The notes below the pieces were generated by a model. That model was not told the DNA's origin. It saw only the letters and a program-made list of their open reading frames with translations, and did not search any database. Below are positions 15,055 through 23,098 of a stretch of DNA of 44,483 nucleotides, one piece after another (the stretch's first letter is position 1; the number at the start of each line of letters is the position of its first letter). The position numbers were made by a program, and so were the translations under genes. The DNA comes from Mariniflexile gromovii. Its GTDB lineage: Bacteria; Bacteroidota; Bacteroidia; Flavobacteriales; Flavobacteriaceae. The stretch is taken from NCBI RefSeq assembly GCF_017814435.1, contig NZ_JAGJCB010000028.1, forward strand, positions 1 through 44,483. Reading direction: 5' to 3'.

Positions 15055-15195
15055 CTATTTACCTAAAATCCTGAACATACCAGTACCACAAGATGGGCAT
15101 TTACCTTTCATTGCTTTTCTACCATTTTTCATAGTTACTTCAGCAGCATCTTTTATTTCTTTTTTGTCTTTACATTTTACACAGTATCCTTCCAT
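15055..15195 (-). CDS. DUF5679 zinc-ribbon protein
   Basis: Translation from ATG 15195 gives 46 residues beginning MEGYCVKCKDKKEIKDAAEV and containing KNGRKAMKGKCPSCGTGMF. The two CxxC pairs (Cys5/Cys8 and Cys33/Cys36) make a zinc ribbon typical of the DUF5679 family, which is widespread in bacteria and has no defined role. The gene is shorter than common ORF cut-offs. It is monocistronic and converges with the HAD gene across a shared terminator. Confidence 0.85.
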   Translation of the reverse strand: MEGYCVKCKDKKEIKDAAEVTMKNGRKAMKGKCPSCGTGMFRILGK

Positions 15196-15698
15196 GATGA
15201 TTGAGTTTTATTTTTATTAAAATTAATTTTTATAAATGTAAGTTTTATTCTAAGTGCGTGCAAATAAAAAATAAACATTATCTACTTTTTATTTAAAAAA
15301 CTGTGCTTAAAACTCCTTTTGTAAGCACAAATAGGATTAACGGCGTTAATTACGCCATAAAATTTCTTAAAATCACCGAGAAAAAGATAATAAAAATGCT
15401 CCAATTATAAAAAAGGAGCATTTCATTTTTAACCAACAACGTAAGTTTTGATAACATTGTTGATTCGCTATTAATTTAGTTCAAAATTAATTTCTTTAAA
15501 TTTTTATATGATATTTCCAAAACGGTTTGAATTCATTTTTTGATTTTGCTATAAACACACATGGCCAAATAGCCTTCAATATTTCCTTCTTCATGCTTTA
15601 GATTTAAACTCACTCAATGATATAAGACTGATGTAGCTACGTTGTTTTCTATAAATTTTAGCATAGCAATCTCAGGATTAACTCGCCACATATAATGG
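15196..15698. other. 500-bp intergenic region with terminator hairpin and possible gene remnant
   Basis: The region contains the hairpin at 15394-15423 and otherwise AT-rich sequence. On the minus strand, from about 15690 to 15535, one frame reads 25 residues (MWRVNPEIAMLKFIENNVAT and five more), a TGA, then about 26 further open residues. It may be a decayed coding segment, but the signal is weak. Confidence 0.35.
15394..15423 (-). terminator. Hairpin terminator downstream of the STAS-like gene pair
   Basis: AAATGCTCC (15394-15402) pairs with GGAGCATTT (15415-15423), and on the minus strand the stem is followed by a T-rich run (TTTTATTATCTTTTTC). It lies 275 bases after the stop of the second STAS-like gene. 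Confidence 0.65.
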
Positions 15699-16124
15699 CT
15701 ACTTATCTTCATCAAGCATCATTTTGGTGTTTATAGAATATGTTAATGCTTCATCAAAATTCTTGAAAATTGCACAAGGCGTATGAGGTTCGTAAATTCT
15801 TTTATAGGAATTAATCAATAATTTAGTGTTTATCGAATTAATTACAAACGCTTCAGAAACTCTAACTTTCTTAAAAACAGAGCTGTTGGCAAAAAACTTG
15901 GCTGCTTCTGTACTAAAGGTTCCATGACAATCTCTTATGTCTATTAAAAAAGGCATGGGTTTACCTTGCGACAAGGAAAAAATAGCTTTTTCATATGTTT
16001 CAACAGTATCTACACTTAGCGTGAGATTAGTGTCTTTATTCTTGAATTCACAAAAAAGAATACCTAAAGAGTTTGTCCAGAATAGAGCTTTATTGAGTTT
16101 TATTACTTTTTTAGGAAAATCCAT
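15699..16124 (-). CDS. SpoIIAA/STAS-like small protein (DUF7793-type), second of a tandem pair
   Basis: The 141-residue protein resembles the flavobacterial STAS/SpoIIAA-like proteins annotated as DUF7793: an N-terminal beta strand pair ALFWTNSLGILFCEFKN, a helix around YEKAIFSLSQGKPMPFLIDI with the characteristic P-x-L-(I/V)-D-(I/L)-R, a helix TEAAKFFANSSVFKKV, and a C-terminal FKNFDEALTYSI. Such proteins are cytoplasmic and may act as partner-binding switches, but no phosphorylatable Ser/Thr can be assigned with confidence. It overlaps its upstream paralogue by one base. Pairwise similarity with that paralogue is visible only in motif positions, so the two have diverged. Function is unknown. 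Confidence 0.65.
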   Translation of the reverse strand: MDFPKKVIKLNKALFWTNSLGILFCEFKNKDTNLTLSVDTVETYEKAIFSLSQGKPMPFLIDIRDCHGTFSTEAAKFFANSSVFKKVRVSEAFVINSINTKLLINSYKRIYEPHTPCAIFKNFDEALTYSINTKMMLDEDK

Positions 16125-16537
16125 TAAGATACGGCATTAAAATTATGATTAATCCCTAACGAATAAGCGAATGCACTATCGTAATTGGTAAAAATTTTAT
16201 TAGGAATTACAGGATCTTGAATCCCTCTTAATAAAATAAGCAAAACTTGTACAAAATAAGAATTAACAACAAAAGACTTTGAAAGTATTTCCGATTTAAT
16301 TTCTGGATTAAACGCTAAAATTCTAACTACCGATAAGGCATAATGATCATTCAATTGTCTAAGATCAACAAGTAATGGATAGTACATACCATCAGATAAC
16401 GTTGTGATAGCTCTTAAATATTCTTCTAAAAACTCTTCGCTAAATTGCTTTTTACATTCGCTACTTATAAACTTGCAAAAAAGAACACCGTCTTCTAACC
16501 AAAATTTAGCTTTTTTACATTTTATTTGCTTATTCAT
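16124..16537 (-). CDS. SpoIIAA/STAS-like small protein (DUF7793-type), first of a tandem pair
   Basis: The 137-residue product starts MNKQIKCKKAKFWLEDGVLF. It shares the family order with its downstream neighbour: strand pair FWLEDGVLFCKF, helix YLRAITTLSDGMYYPLLVDLR with the P-L-L-V-D-L-R strand, a middle helix, and FTNYDSAFAYSLG at the end. I chose ATG 16537; a TTG 60 bases upstream would overlap the promoter. A -24/-12 sigma54-type promoter ends 28 bases before this start, and two inverted repeats lie further upstream toward the activator gene. The pair is therefore the most likely target of the adjacent sigma54 activator. Confidence 0.65.
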   Translation of the reverse strand: MNKQIKCKKAKFWLEDGVLFCKFISSECKKQFSEEFLEEYLRAITTLSDGMYYPLLVDLRQLNDHYALSVVRILAFNPEIKSEILSKSFVVNSYFVQVLLILLRGIQDPVIPNKIFTNYDSAFAYSLGINHNFNAVS

Positions 16538-16560
16538 ATCTGTTATTCTATTATAAACAG

Positions 16561-16580
16561 AATGACAATTGGTGTGCCAA
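16561..16580 (-). promoter_or_regulatory. Candidate sigma54 (-24/-12) promoter of the STAS-like pair
   Basis: On the minus strand, TTGGCACACCAATTGT begins at 16580. It matches the consensus YTGGCAC-N5-TTGC closely: GG (16578-16577) and the -12 dinucleotide (16566-16565) are separated by the required 10 bases. The -12 pair is GT rather than GC. Transcription would begin near 16553, leaving a leader of about 16 bases before ATG 16537. Confidence 0.65.
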
Positions 16581-16668
16581 AGCTTAATGTAAGACAATTA
16601 TATTTAACTATTTATTTGATTATTAAATAGTTACAAATTAAACGAAAGAAACGGCCTATCTTTTAAAT

Positions 16669-16680
16669 AACGGAATACCG
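16669..16680. promoter_or_regulatory. Candidate activator-binding site (proximal)
   Basis: AACGGAATACCG contains the inverted repeat CGG-AATA-CCG. An identical 12-mer lies exactly 40 bases away at 16709. It lies about 120 bases upstream of the predicted start site, a usual distance for a sigma54 enhancer. Confidence 0.5.
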
Positions 16681-16708
16681 CCACTTAAATAAACAATAAC
16701 CTACAAAA

Positions 16709-16720
16709 AACGGAATACCG
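16709..16720. promoter_or_regulatory. Candidate activator-binding site (distal)
   Basis: This is the second copy of AACGGAATACCG, here extended to the perfect-arm palindrome ACGG-AATA-CCGT (16710-16721). It sits five bases downstream of the sigma54 activator stop codon and about 160 bases upstream of the predicted transcription start. Confidence 0.5.
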
Positions 16721-16725
16721 TAATT

Positions 16726-19700
16726 TTATAAAGGTTTGACAATATTAAGTTTAGCCATTTTATCACGAAGCGTACTTGGTTTTAAATCAAGCAAAATAGC
16801 GGCGCCTTTGGGACCACTGATTTTCCAATTACATTGTTCTAACACTTGTAGAATATGATGGCGCTGAACAGCATCTAAAGATAGGTTTTTAGTATTAATT
16901 GAAATTTTTGAGTTTTGAGTTTTAGATTCAAAACCTGGAATTAGTAATGTTTCATTTGTTGACAGTATTGAGGCTCTTTCAATTAAATTTTCCAATTCAC
17001 GAATATTTCCAGGCCAGTCATACCCTATTAATTGGTTCATGGCTTCATCAGATATGTATTTAATGTTTTTGGAATATGCTTTATTAAACTTATCCACAAA
17101 ATGCTCTACTAATAATGGAATATCATCCTTACGCTTTCGTAAGGGCGGTACTTCTATAGGAAATACATTCAATCGAAAATATAAATCTTCCCTAAACTGT
17201 TTTTTTTCAACTTCTTCTTTAAGGTTTCTATTTGTTGCCGCTATAACTCTTACATCTAACTTTTTAATAACTGCACCACCTACCGTTTCTATTTCACCTT
17301 CTTGTAAAAACCTTAATATTTTTGGCTGCATATCTATAGGCAACTCGCCAATTTCATCTAAAAACAAAGTGCCACCATCTGCCAATTCAAATTTTCCTGT
17401 TTTGTCTGCAAAAGCACCTGTGAAAGAACCCTTTTTATGACCAAACAGCTCACTTTCAATAAGTTCTCTTGGTATTGCAGAACAATTAACCTTGATTAAT
17501 GGTTTATTATTTCTTAAACTTATATTATGAATTGCTCTTGCCAATAATTCTTTTCCAGTACCAGATTCCCCTAATAACAATACCGTGGCGGTAGTGGGAG
17601 CTACTTTTTCTACCTCGGTAAGTACATTACTGAACGTGGCACTTCCATAAACCATTTCCTCATAATTAAAAACTAGATCTAGCTCGTTTCTTAGGTAAAT
17701 GTTTTCTCGTTCTAACTTATTTCTTAATACATTTAGTTCTTTATTAGCTTTTGTAAGCTGCTCGTTTGCCTTAATAGCTTCATTTTCTGCTAATTTTCGC
17801 TCTGAGCTTTCAACCATTAACGATACTAAATTTGCAATGGAAGTAGCGAATTCTTCATCATCTTTACTCCATACCCGTTTTGACCCAACATGCTCAAAAC
17901 AAACGATACCATACAAATCATTCGACACTTGAATAACCACATCAAGTATAGAATTAATTCCTAATGGCACAAGGTACTCTCGTTTTAAACCATCTGTAAT
18001 ATTATTAGTAAAAGCATCATGAATACTTATTATTTTATTTTTAAATATTGCTTCAAAATAATTGGGACTATTCGTTTCTTTAAGTATTATTCCCTTTTCA
18101 CTATCTTGATTATTCAAATCAAACAAATCTTCTAGCTTAATTTCGTTTTTTTTGTCATTAAATTCCCATATAGAAACACGTGCCACATCTAAAGTTTCTG
18201 CTGAAAGCTTGGTTATTTTTTTTAGAGCTTCTCTATAATCGGTACCAACAAGACTGGCTAATTCTAATATTACATTCTTCTTTTGATTGGATTTGGCTGC
18301 ATTATCTTCCAATAGTTTTTTGGCTCTTTCCTCTTCAGAAACATCTTTTACAGTACCAAATAATGCAATAACCTCTCCCACATCGTTTGTAATATTACCT
18401 GCTAAAAATGAAGCCCAAAACTTTTCTCCATTTTTTCTAATAAACTCAAATTTAAAAAATGGTGCCTCTCCAGTTGCAACCCTATCTTTAGTCTTAGACA
18501 TTTCCCCAAAATCTTCCTCTTTAGCAAATGGGTATGGTAGGTTAAGCCCTATTAACTCTTCTTTGGAATAACCAAGCATGTTACAGAAAGCATCGTTAAC
18601 CATCATAATTTCTGCCTTAGGATTAACTATTAACAACCCCTCTTGCATGGACATGATAAGCTTATCTGTAAATTCTTTGGCTAGTTTTAAGTCTATTTCT
18701 GCTTTTTTTAGGCTGGTTACATCACGCGCAATACCTAATATTTTCCCATCTTTTTGAAGTTTTGCAGATATCTCAACGTCTAGTACAGATTTATCTTTCC
18801 GAATAAACTTTCTAGAAAATATTATGGACTCTCCTTTAAGTAACTTTTTTAAATTATTTTGATCTTGAATTATTTCACCAACAATGAAATCTTGAATTTT
18901 AAGTTTAGAAAATTCCTTTTCCGTATAGCCCAAACTAGTATAAGCAACCTTATTATAGTTGTATATTATGCCATCCAATGAATACGTGATGATAGCATCA
19001 GTGGCCTGGTCTATTAATGATTTATAGGATTCATCCTTCTTTTTAATTTCTTCAACAATCCTGAATTTTTCAATGGCAATAGTTGCTAAACTAACAGCAA
19101 AATTAAGCTCTCGAACCTCATCCAATGATGGTGTGTTTGTATCTTTGCTATAAATAGCAAAAGTTCCTAAAACAGTATTGTTCTTTGATATTATTGGCAA
19201 AGACCAACATGACCTTAAATTGTTTTCTAAAGCAACGACTTTATAATCTACCCATAATTTATCTGTACTAATATCCGAAACAATTACAGGTTTTTTGGTA
19301 AATGCAGCAGTACCACAAGAGCCGGCATTTTTCCCTATCACACCACGTTTTATGGCTAAGTTATAAGGTTCTGGCATTGAAGGCGCAGACACTAAATCAA
19401 GATGTACACCATCTTCATCCAGCAAACTAATTGAACCAAAATAATCTGGGTGAACAGACTCATAGTTTAAAAGAAGCTTGTCAAAAATTTTATTTAAAGG
19501 TGTGTTTACGGCAATTAAATCTAAAATTTCATTTTTATGGATTAATAATTGCTCTGCTTTTTGTCGTTCTACAACTTCATTACCAAGATCTAAACTTTTT
19601 TGTTCTAGCTTATTAATAAGTCGTTCACTATAAAGTTTTAAGACTTCGTCTCCAGAAATTCTTACTTTTTTAAGATACTTTACTTGGGTTTTTGCAGAAT

Positions 19701-20070
19701 TGAAAATATCGTTTACCGTAAAAAGTAACTGGTCGTGATCTATAGGTTTTCTTAAAAATTGTGCTGCACCTAATTTTAGCGCAAAATCTTCATCCAGTTT
19801 ATCCGTATAGGTAGAAGTGTAAAATACAAATGGTATGCTTTTAAATAATTTTTCCTTTTTACAGGCTTGACAGAACAAATACCCATCCATTATAGGCATT
19901 AAAATATCTGAAATAATAAGATCGACACCATTATGTTCGTATAGCTTTTTTAACCCTTCACTACCGTCATTGGCTTCAATAACATTAAAACCTGCTTCTT
20001 CAAGAATGACTCTTAATAGATATAAGTTTTCAAAAATATCATCTACAATTAAAATAGTTTTATTGTCCAT
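16726..20070 (-). CDS. REC-GAF-PAS-PAS-GAF sigma54-dependent activator with Fis-type HTH
   Basis: The 1114-residue protein begins with a receiver (about 1-125; ILIVDDIFENLY, LIISDILMPIMDGY, LRKPID). Then come a GAF (about 180-335; GKNAGSCGTAAFTKKPVIVS), two PAS domains (about 345-455 and 465-585), a second GAF (about 600-760) and a coiled coil (about 765-800). The AAA+ domain has Walker A GESGTGKE at 834-841, the sigma54-contact loop GSFTGA at 881-886 (GAFTGA with Ala to Ser), Walker B GGTLFLDEIGE and FREDLYFRLNVFPIEVPPLR. A Fis-type HTH ends it (GPKGAAILLDLKPSTLRDKM). It is six bases downstream of a CheY-like gene. It should open sigma54 promoters in response to phosphorylation and ligands. 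Strong -24/-12 and candidate binding sites follow directly after its stop. Confidence 0.93.
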   Translation of the reverse strand: MDNKTILIVDDIFENLYLLRVILEEAGFNVIEANDGSEGLKKLYEHNGVDLIISDILMPIMDGYLFCQACKKEKLFKSIPFVFYTSTYTDKLDEDFALKLGAAQFLRKPIDHDQLLFTVNDIFNSAKTQVKYLKKVRISGDEVLKLYSERLINKLEQKSLDLGNEVVERQKAEQLLIHKNEILDLIAVNTPLNKIFDKLLLNYESVHPDYFGSISLLDEDGVHLDLVSAPSMPEPYNLAIKRGVIGKNAGSCGTAAFTKKPVIVSDISTDKLWVDYKVVALENNLRSCWSLPIISKNNTVLGTFAIYSKDTNTPSLDEVRELNFAVSLATIAIEKFRIVEEIKKKDESYKSLIDQATDAIITYSLDGIIYNYNKVAYTSLGYTEKEFSKLKIQDFIVGEIIQDQNNLKKLLKGESIIFSRKFIRKDKSVLDVEISAKLQKDGKILGIARDVTSLKKAEIDLKLAKEFTDKLIMSMQEGLLIVNPKAEIMMVNDAFCNMLGYSKEELIGLNLPYPFAKEEDFGEMSKTKDRVATGEAPFFKFEFIRKNGEKFWASFLAGNITNDVGEVIALFGTVKDVSEEERAKKLLEDNAAKSNQKKNVILELASLVGTDYREALKKITKLSAETLDVARVSIWEFNDKKNEIKLEDLFDLNNQDSEKGIILKETNSPNYFEAIFKNKIISIHDAFTNNITDGLKREYLVPLGINSILDVVIQVSNDLYGIVCFEHVGSKRVWSKDDEEFATSIANLVSLMVESSERKLAENEAIKANEQLTKANKELNVLRNKLERENIYLRNELDLVFNYEEMVYGSATFSNVLTEVEKVAPTTATVLLLGESGTGKELLARAIHNISLRNNKPLIKVNCSAIPRELIESELFGHKKGSFTGAFADKTGKFELADGGTLFLDEIGELPIDMQPKILRFLQEGEIETVGGAVIKKLDVRVIAATNRNLKEEVEKKQFREDLYFRLNVFPIEVPPLRKRKDDIPLLVEHFVDKFNKAYSKNIKYISDEAMNQLIGYDWPGNIRELENLIERASILSTNETLLIPGFESKTQNSKISINTKNLSLDAVQRHHILQVLEQCNWKISGPKGAAILLDLKPSTLRDKMAKLNIVKPL

Positions 20071-20076
20071 TACTCA

Positions 20077-20445
20077 TTATTCATTTATAATACTTTCCAT
20101 TTGATGAACAAAAGTTTCAGGATTAATTGGTTTCTCCAAATACCCATCGGCTCCAGCTTCAATGGCTTTTTCTTTGTCACCACCCATGGCGTAACTGGTT
20201 ACAGCTATGATTTTTGTGTTTTTAGGCAACCCATTATGTCTTAGTTTATTACATATTTCATAACCATCCATATCTGGAAGTTGTATATCGATCAAAATAA
20301 TCTCGGGGTTGTTTTCATGCGCCAATTTTAATCCATCTTTTCCATTATAAGCCTTAAGCACGTTATAATTACTTTGTGAAAGGAGATAAGATAACATGTA
20401 CATATTTTGTTCATTATCTTCTATGATTAGTATTGTAGGTTTCAT
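20077..20445 (-). CDS. Single-domain (CheY/DivK-like) response regulator
   Basis: The 122-residue protein is a stand-alone receiver: acidic pair in ILIIEDNEQNMYML, phospho-acceptor Asp in IILIDIQLPDMDGYE, Thr/Ser in IIAVTSYAM, and Lys in YLEKPINPETF. With no output domain it works through protein contact or as a phosphate relay. It lies 75 bases after the histidine kinase gene and six bases before the sigma54 activator gene, so it may shuttle phosphate between them. ACAGGAAATATTT just before the start could act as a weak ribosome binding site. Confidence 0.9.
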   Translation of the reverse strand: MKPTILIIEDNEQNMYMLSYLLSQSNYNVLKAYNGKDGLKLAHENNPEIILIDIQLPDMDGYEICNKLRHNGLPKNTKIIAVTSYAMGGDKEKAIEAGADGYLEKPINPETFVHQMESIINE

Positions 20446-20520
20446 AAATATTTCCTGTAATATAATTCTTTAAATATAACAAATGTTTTAAATAGACAAC
20501 TAAAAATTTATACAATTTAG

Positions 20521-23049
20521 TTAATCGACAAATTCTTCTGCTATTGGCAATTTGAATATAAAATTACTTCCTTCACCTACTTTACTATGCACTTCTATGG
20601 TACCCCCTAATTTTTCGATTAGATTTTTACATATAGCCAGCCCCAACCCTGTGCCTTCATGACTTCTACTTAATCCTCCGTTTAATTGAATAAATGGCAT
20701 AAATAATTTATTAATATTCTTTTTACTAATACCTATTCCTTGGTCTATAACTTGAGTAACAAGCATATCGTCTTCTACATCCACTTTCACTTTTATGGTT
20801 CCCTTATTTGAAAATTTAATGGCATTGGATAACAAATTGAGCAACACCTGTTCAATTCTTCGTTCGTCACTATTTAAAGTAATATCCATTCTGGATATTT
20901 CGGTTTTTAGAACAAGCCCTTTTTTAGAAGCTTGTGGGTCTAAAAAATCGATTGTCTTTTCTAAAGTTGTTAAATAATTAAAAGGATAATGAAATACTTT
21001 TAATTTTCCTGCTTCAATTTTAGAAATATCCAAAACATCATTAATTAAACGCAATAAGTGTTCACTACTAGCTTTAACCATAGATAGTTGTTTTTTCTGC
21101 TCCTCATTAAGTGGTCCTGCAAATTCTTTTAAAAGTATTCCTGTAAACCCGATAATTGAGTTCATTGGTGTTCTTAATTCATGCGACATGGTAGCCAAAA
21201 ACGCTGATTTCATCAAATCGGCAGATTGTGCTTTAACTTTTTCCTTTTCCAATTCAATGGATTGAAGATTTAAGTCTTCTAAAAGGTTTAATAAAGCCTC
21301 TTTGCCGTCATTTAATTCTTCGGTTCTTAAATCGACCAACTTCTCGAGATTATTTTTGTAGTTTAATAATTCATTTTGATTGTTGATTCTTTCAGTAATA
21401 TCAGTAGCCGTACCGATATATCCGTACAAATTATTATTAGTATCAAACAAACCAATACTTTTAGCTTCTATAAATGTAATTTTTCCTTTCTTATCCTGAA
21501 ATCGCATTTCCGTTTTAAATTCACCACCTTTTAAAACGGCCGCTTTCCATTCATTTTCTATACGTTCTCTATCCTCTGGGTGCAATGCCTTAAGCCAACC
21601 ATATCCCATGGCATCATCAAAATTCATCCCTGAATATTTCATCCATTCTTCATTTACATAGGTACAAGCCCCTTGTGTGTCTGTATGAAAAATTCCTACT
21701 GGTGCATGAGATGTAAGACTACGGTATAACAACTCGCTATTTTCTAATACTTCTTCAATTTTTTTTCTATCTGTAACATCCTGCATAATACCAATTGATT
21801 TAACAGGATTTTGTTTTTCATCATAAAAAGTTTCACATTGATCATCTACATATTTAACTTGCCCATTATTAAACACCAACCGATAATTTATACGATAGGG
21901 CGTATTGTTTTTAACGGATTCGTTGTATGCGCTTATAACCATATTTCGATCGTCTGGATGAATTGCATTATAAAACATCTCTTGGGAGACCTCAAACTTT
22001 TTAAAATCTTTTCCGAATATCCTAAACATGCCTTTGGACCACAACAATTTTTTTGTTTTAAAATCGAGTTCCCAACTTCCAATCTTAGCAATCTCTTGCG
22101 CTTTATTTAATCTCGACTCGCTTTTTTTTATTTGCTTACTGGTAAATTCATGAATTGATTTTAACTCTGCTTCTTGTTCTAGTAATTTCTTGTTAATAAG
22201 CTTATCCAATCTTTCGGATTGTCCTAAAAAATACCAAACTCCCAAACTTCCCAAAACAGAAATTAAAAAACCAAATAGCGCAAACCAAATAGCTGTATTA
22301 AATTTCTGTTGAGCTGGAATAACATATAGTTTCCATTCGCCAGCAGACATTTCTATGGGCACTGCATATTCCTTAAAGGTTGACACATCGTTTTCTAAAA
22401 AGTATTCTTCCCTGCCTGTCTCAAAATCAACCTTTGACAATTGGTACTTAAAACGATCATCAATATCAATCCCAATATTTAGGTCGTTAAAAAAAGTGGA
22501 AAGTTTAGTAACAACTGCAGAAAACCCAGAAAATTTGCCATCAATAAAAATAGGCTGCCTGCTTATTATACCAACCCCTCCTTGTTTAAGGTTTACTGGT
22601 CCTGCAATAAAAAAATCTTTTCTTTTTATGGTTGCTAGCGCACCGCTACTTGCAGAATCACTTTTTAAAATATTTAAACCAATGACATCATTACCTTTTA
22701 ATGGATAAACGTGGGTAATATAGCCCTCGCCATCAACTAATTCTACGACATCAAAATATTTATTTCGTTCTAATAATTCTTTTGCTACATCATCAAAATC
22801 TTCCGGTATGCCATTACGTTCTACATTATAAGCAAGTGTTTTAGTAGCTGTGTAGCTGTACATAACCAACCCTTGCAGCTTCTCTTTGATTAAATTAACT
22901 TGATTATTAATTTCTTTTTTCTGCGTATTCTCATTAATTATAAACTTTTGATAAGCAATGTATTGGCTAATAATGAGTAGAATTATAAAAGTAACTACTC
23001 CAGCTATCAATGGTCTTTTTAGAAAAAGATAGATAGGGTGATTTTTCAT
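20521..23049 (-). CDS. CHASE-PAS-PAS sensor histidine kinase
   Basis: The 842-residue protein has a membrane helix (about 12-33), an extracytoplasmic CHASE-type sensor (about 70-200; GYITHVYPLKGNDVIGLNIL, IISRQPIFIDGKFSG) and a second membrane helix (about 252-274). Cytoplasmic parts are two PAS domains (about 315-435 and 438-560), a coiled coil and a HisKA domain with SHELRTP (His623). The HATPase shows NLLSNAIKFS, IDQGIGI and GTGLGLAI. There is no receiver, which fits the separate CheY-like gene downstream. It follows the five-PAS gene after 49 bases and probably shares its transcript. Confidence 0.93.
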   Translation of the reverse strand: MKNHPIYLFLKRPLIAGVVTFIILLIISQYIAYQKFIINENTQKKEINNQVNLIKEKLQGLVMYSYTATKTLAYNVERNGIPEDFDDVAKELLERNKYFDVVELVDGEGYITHVYPLKGNDVIGLNILKSDSASSGALATIKRKDFFIAGPVNLKQGGVGIISRQPIFIDGKFSGFSAVVTKLSTFFNDLNIGIDIDDRFKYQLSKVDFETGREEYFLENDVSTFKEYAVPIEMSAGEWKLYVIPAQQKFNTAIWFALFGFLISVLGSLGVWYFLGQSERLDKLINKKLLEQEAELKSIHEFTSKQIKKSESRLNKAQEIAKIGSWELDFKTKKLLWSKGMFRIFGKDFKKFEVSQEMFYNAIHPDDRNMVISAYNESVKNNTPYRINYRLVFNNGQVKYVDDQCETFYDEKQNPVKSIGIMQDVTDRKKIEEVLENSELLYRSLTSHAPVGIFHTDTQGACTYVNEEWMKYSGMNFDDAMGYGWLKALHPEDRERIENEWKAAVLKGGEFKTEMRFQDKKGKITFIEAKSIGLFDTNNNLYGYIGTATDITERINNQNELLNYKNNLEKLVDLRTEELNDGKEALLNLLEDLNLQSIELEKEKVKAQSADLMKSAFLATMSHELRTPMNSIIGFTGILLKEFAGPLNEEQKKQLSMVKASSEHLLRLINDVLDISKIEAGKLKVFHYPFNYLTTLEKTIDFLDPQASKKGLVLKTEISRMDITLNSDERRIEQVLLNLLSNAIKFSNKGTIKVKVDVEDDMLVTQVIDQGIGISKKNINKLFMPFIQLNGGLSRSHEGTGLGLAICKNLIEKLGGTIEVHSKVGEGSNFIFKLPIAEEFVD

Positions 23050-23098
23050 AATAAATCAAAATTGAAAAGATGCTTTGTATTAATCATTAATTTATTTA

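Noticed and set aside
16726-20070. Several 60-130-residue plus-strand ORFs inside the sigma54 activator, kinase and PAS genes
   Set aside because: They overlap clear coding sequence on the other strand, show no domains and are low-complexity mirror reads.
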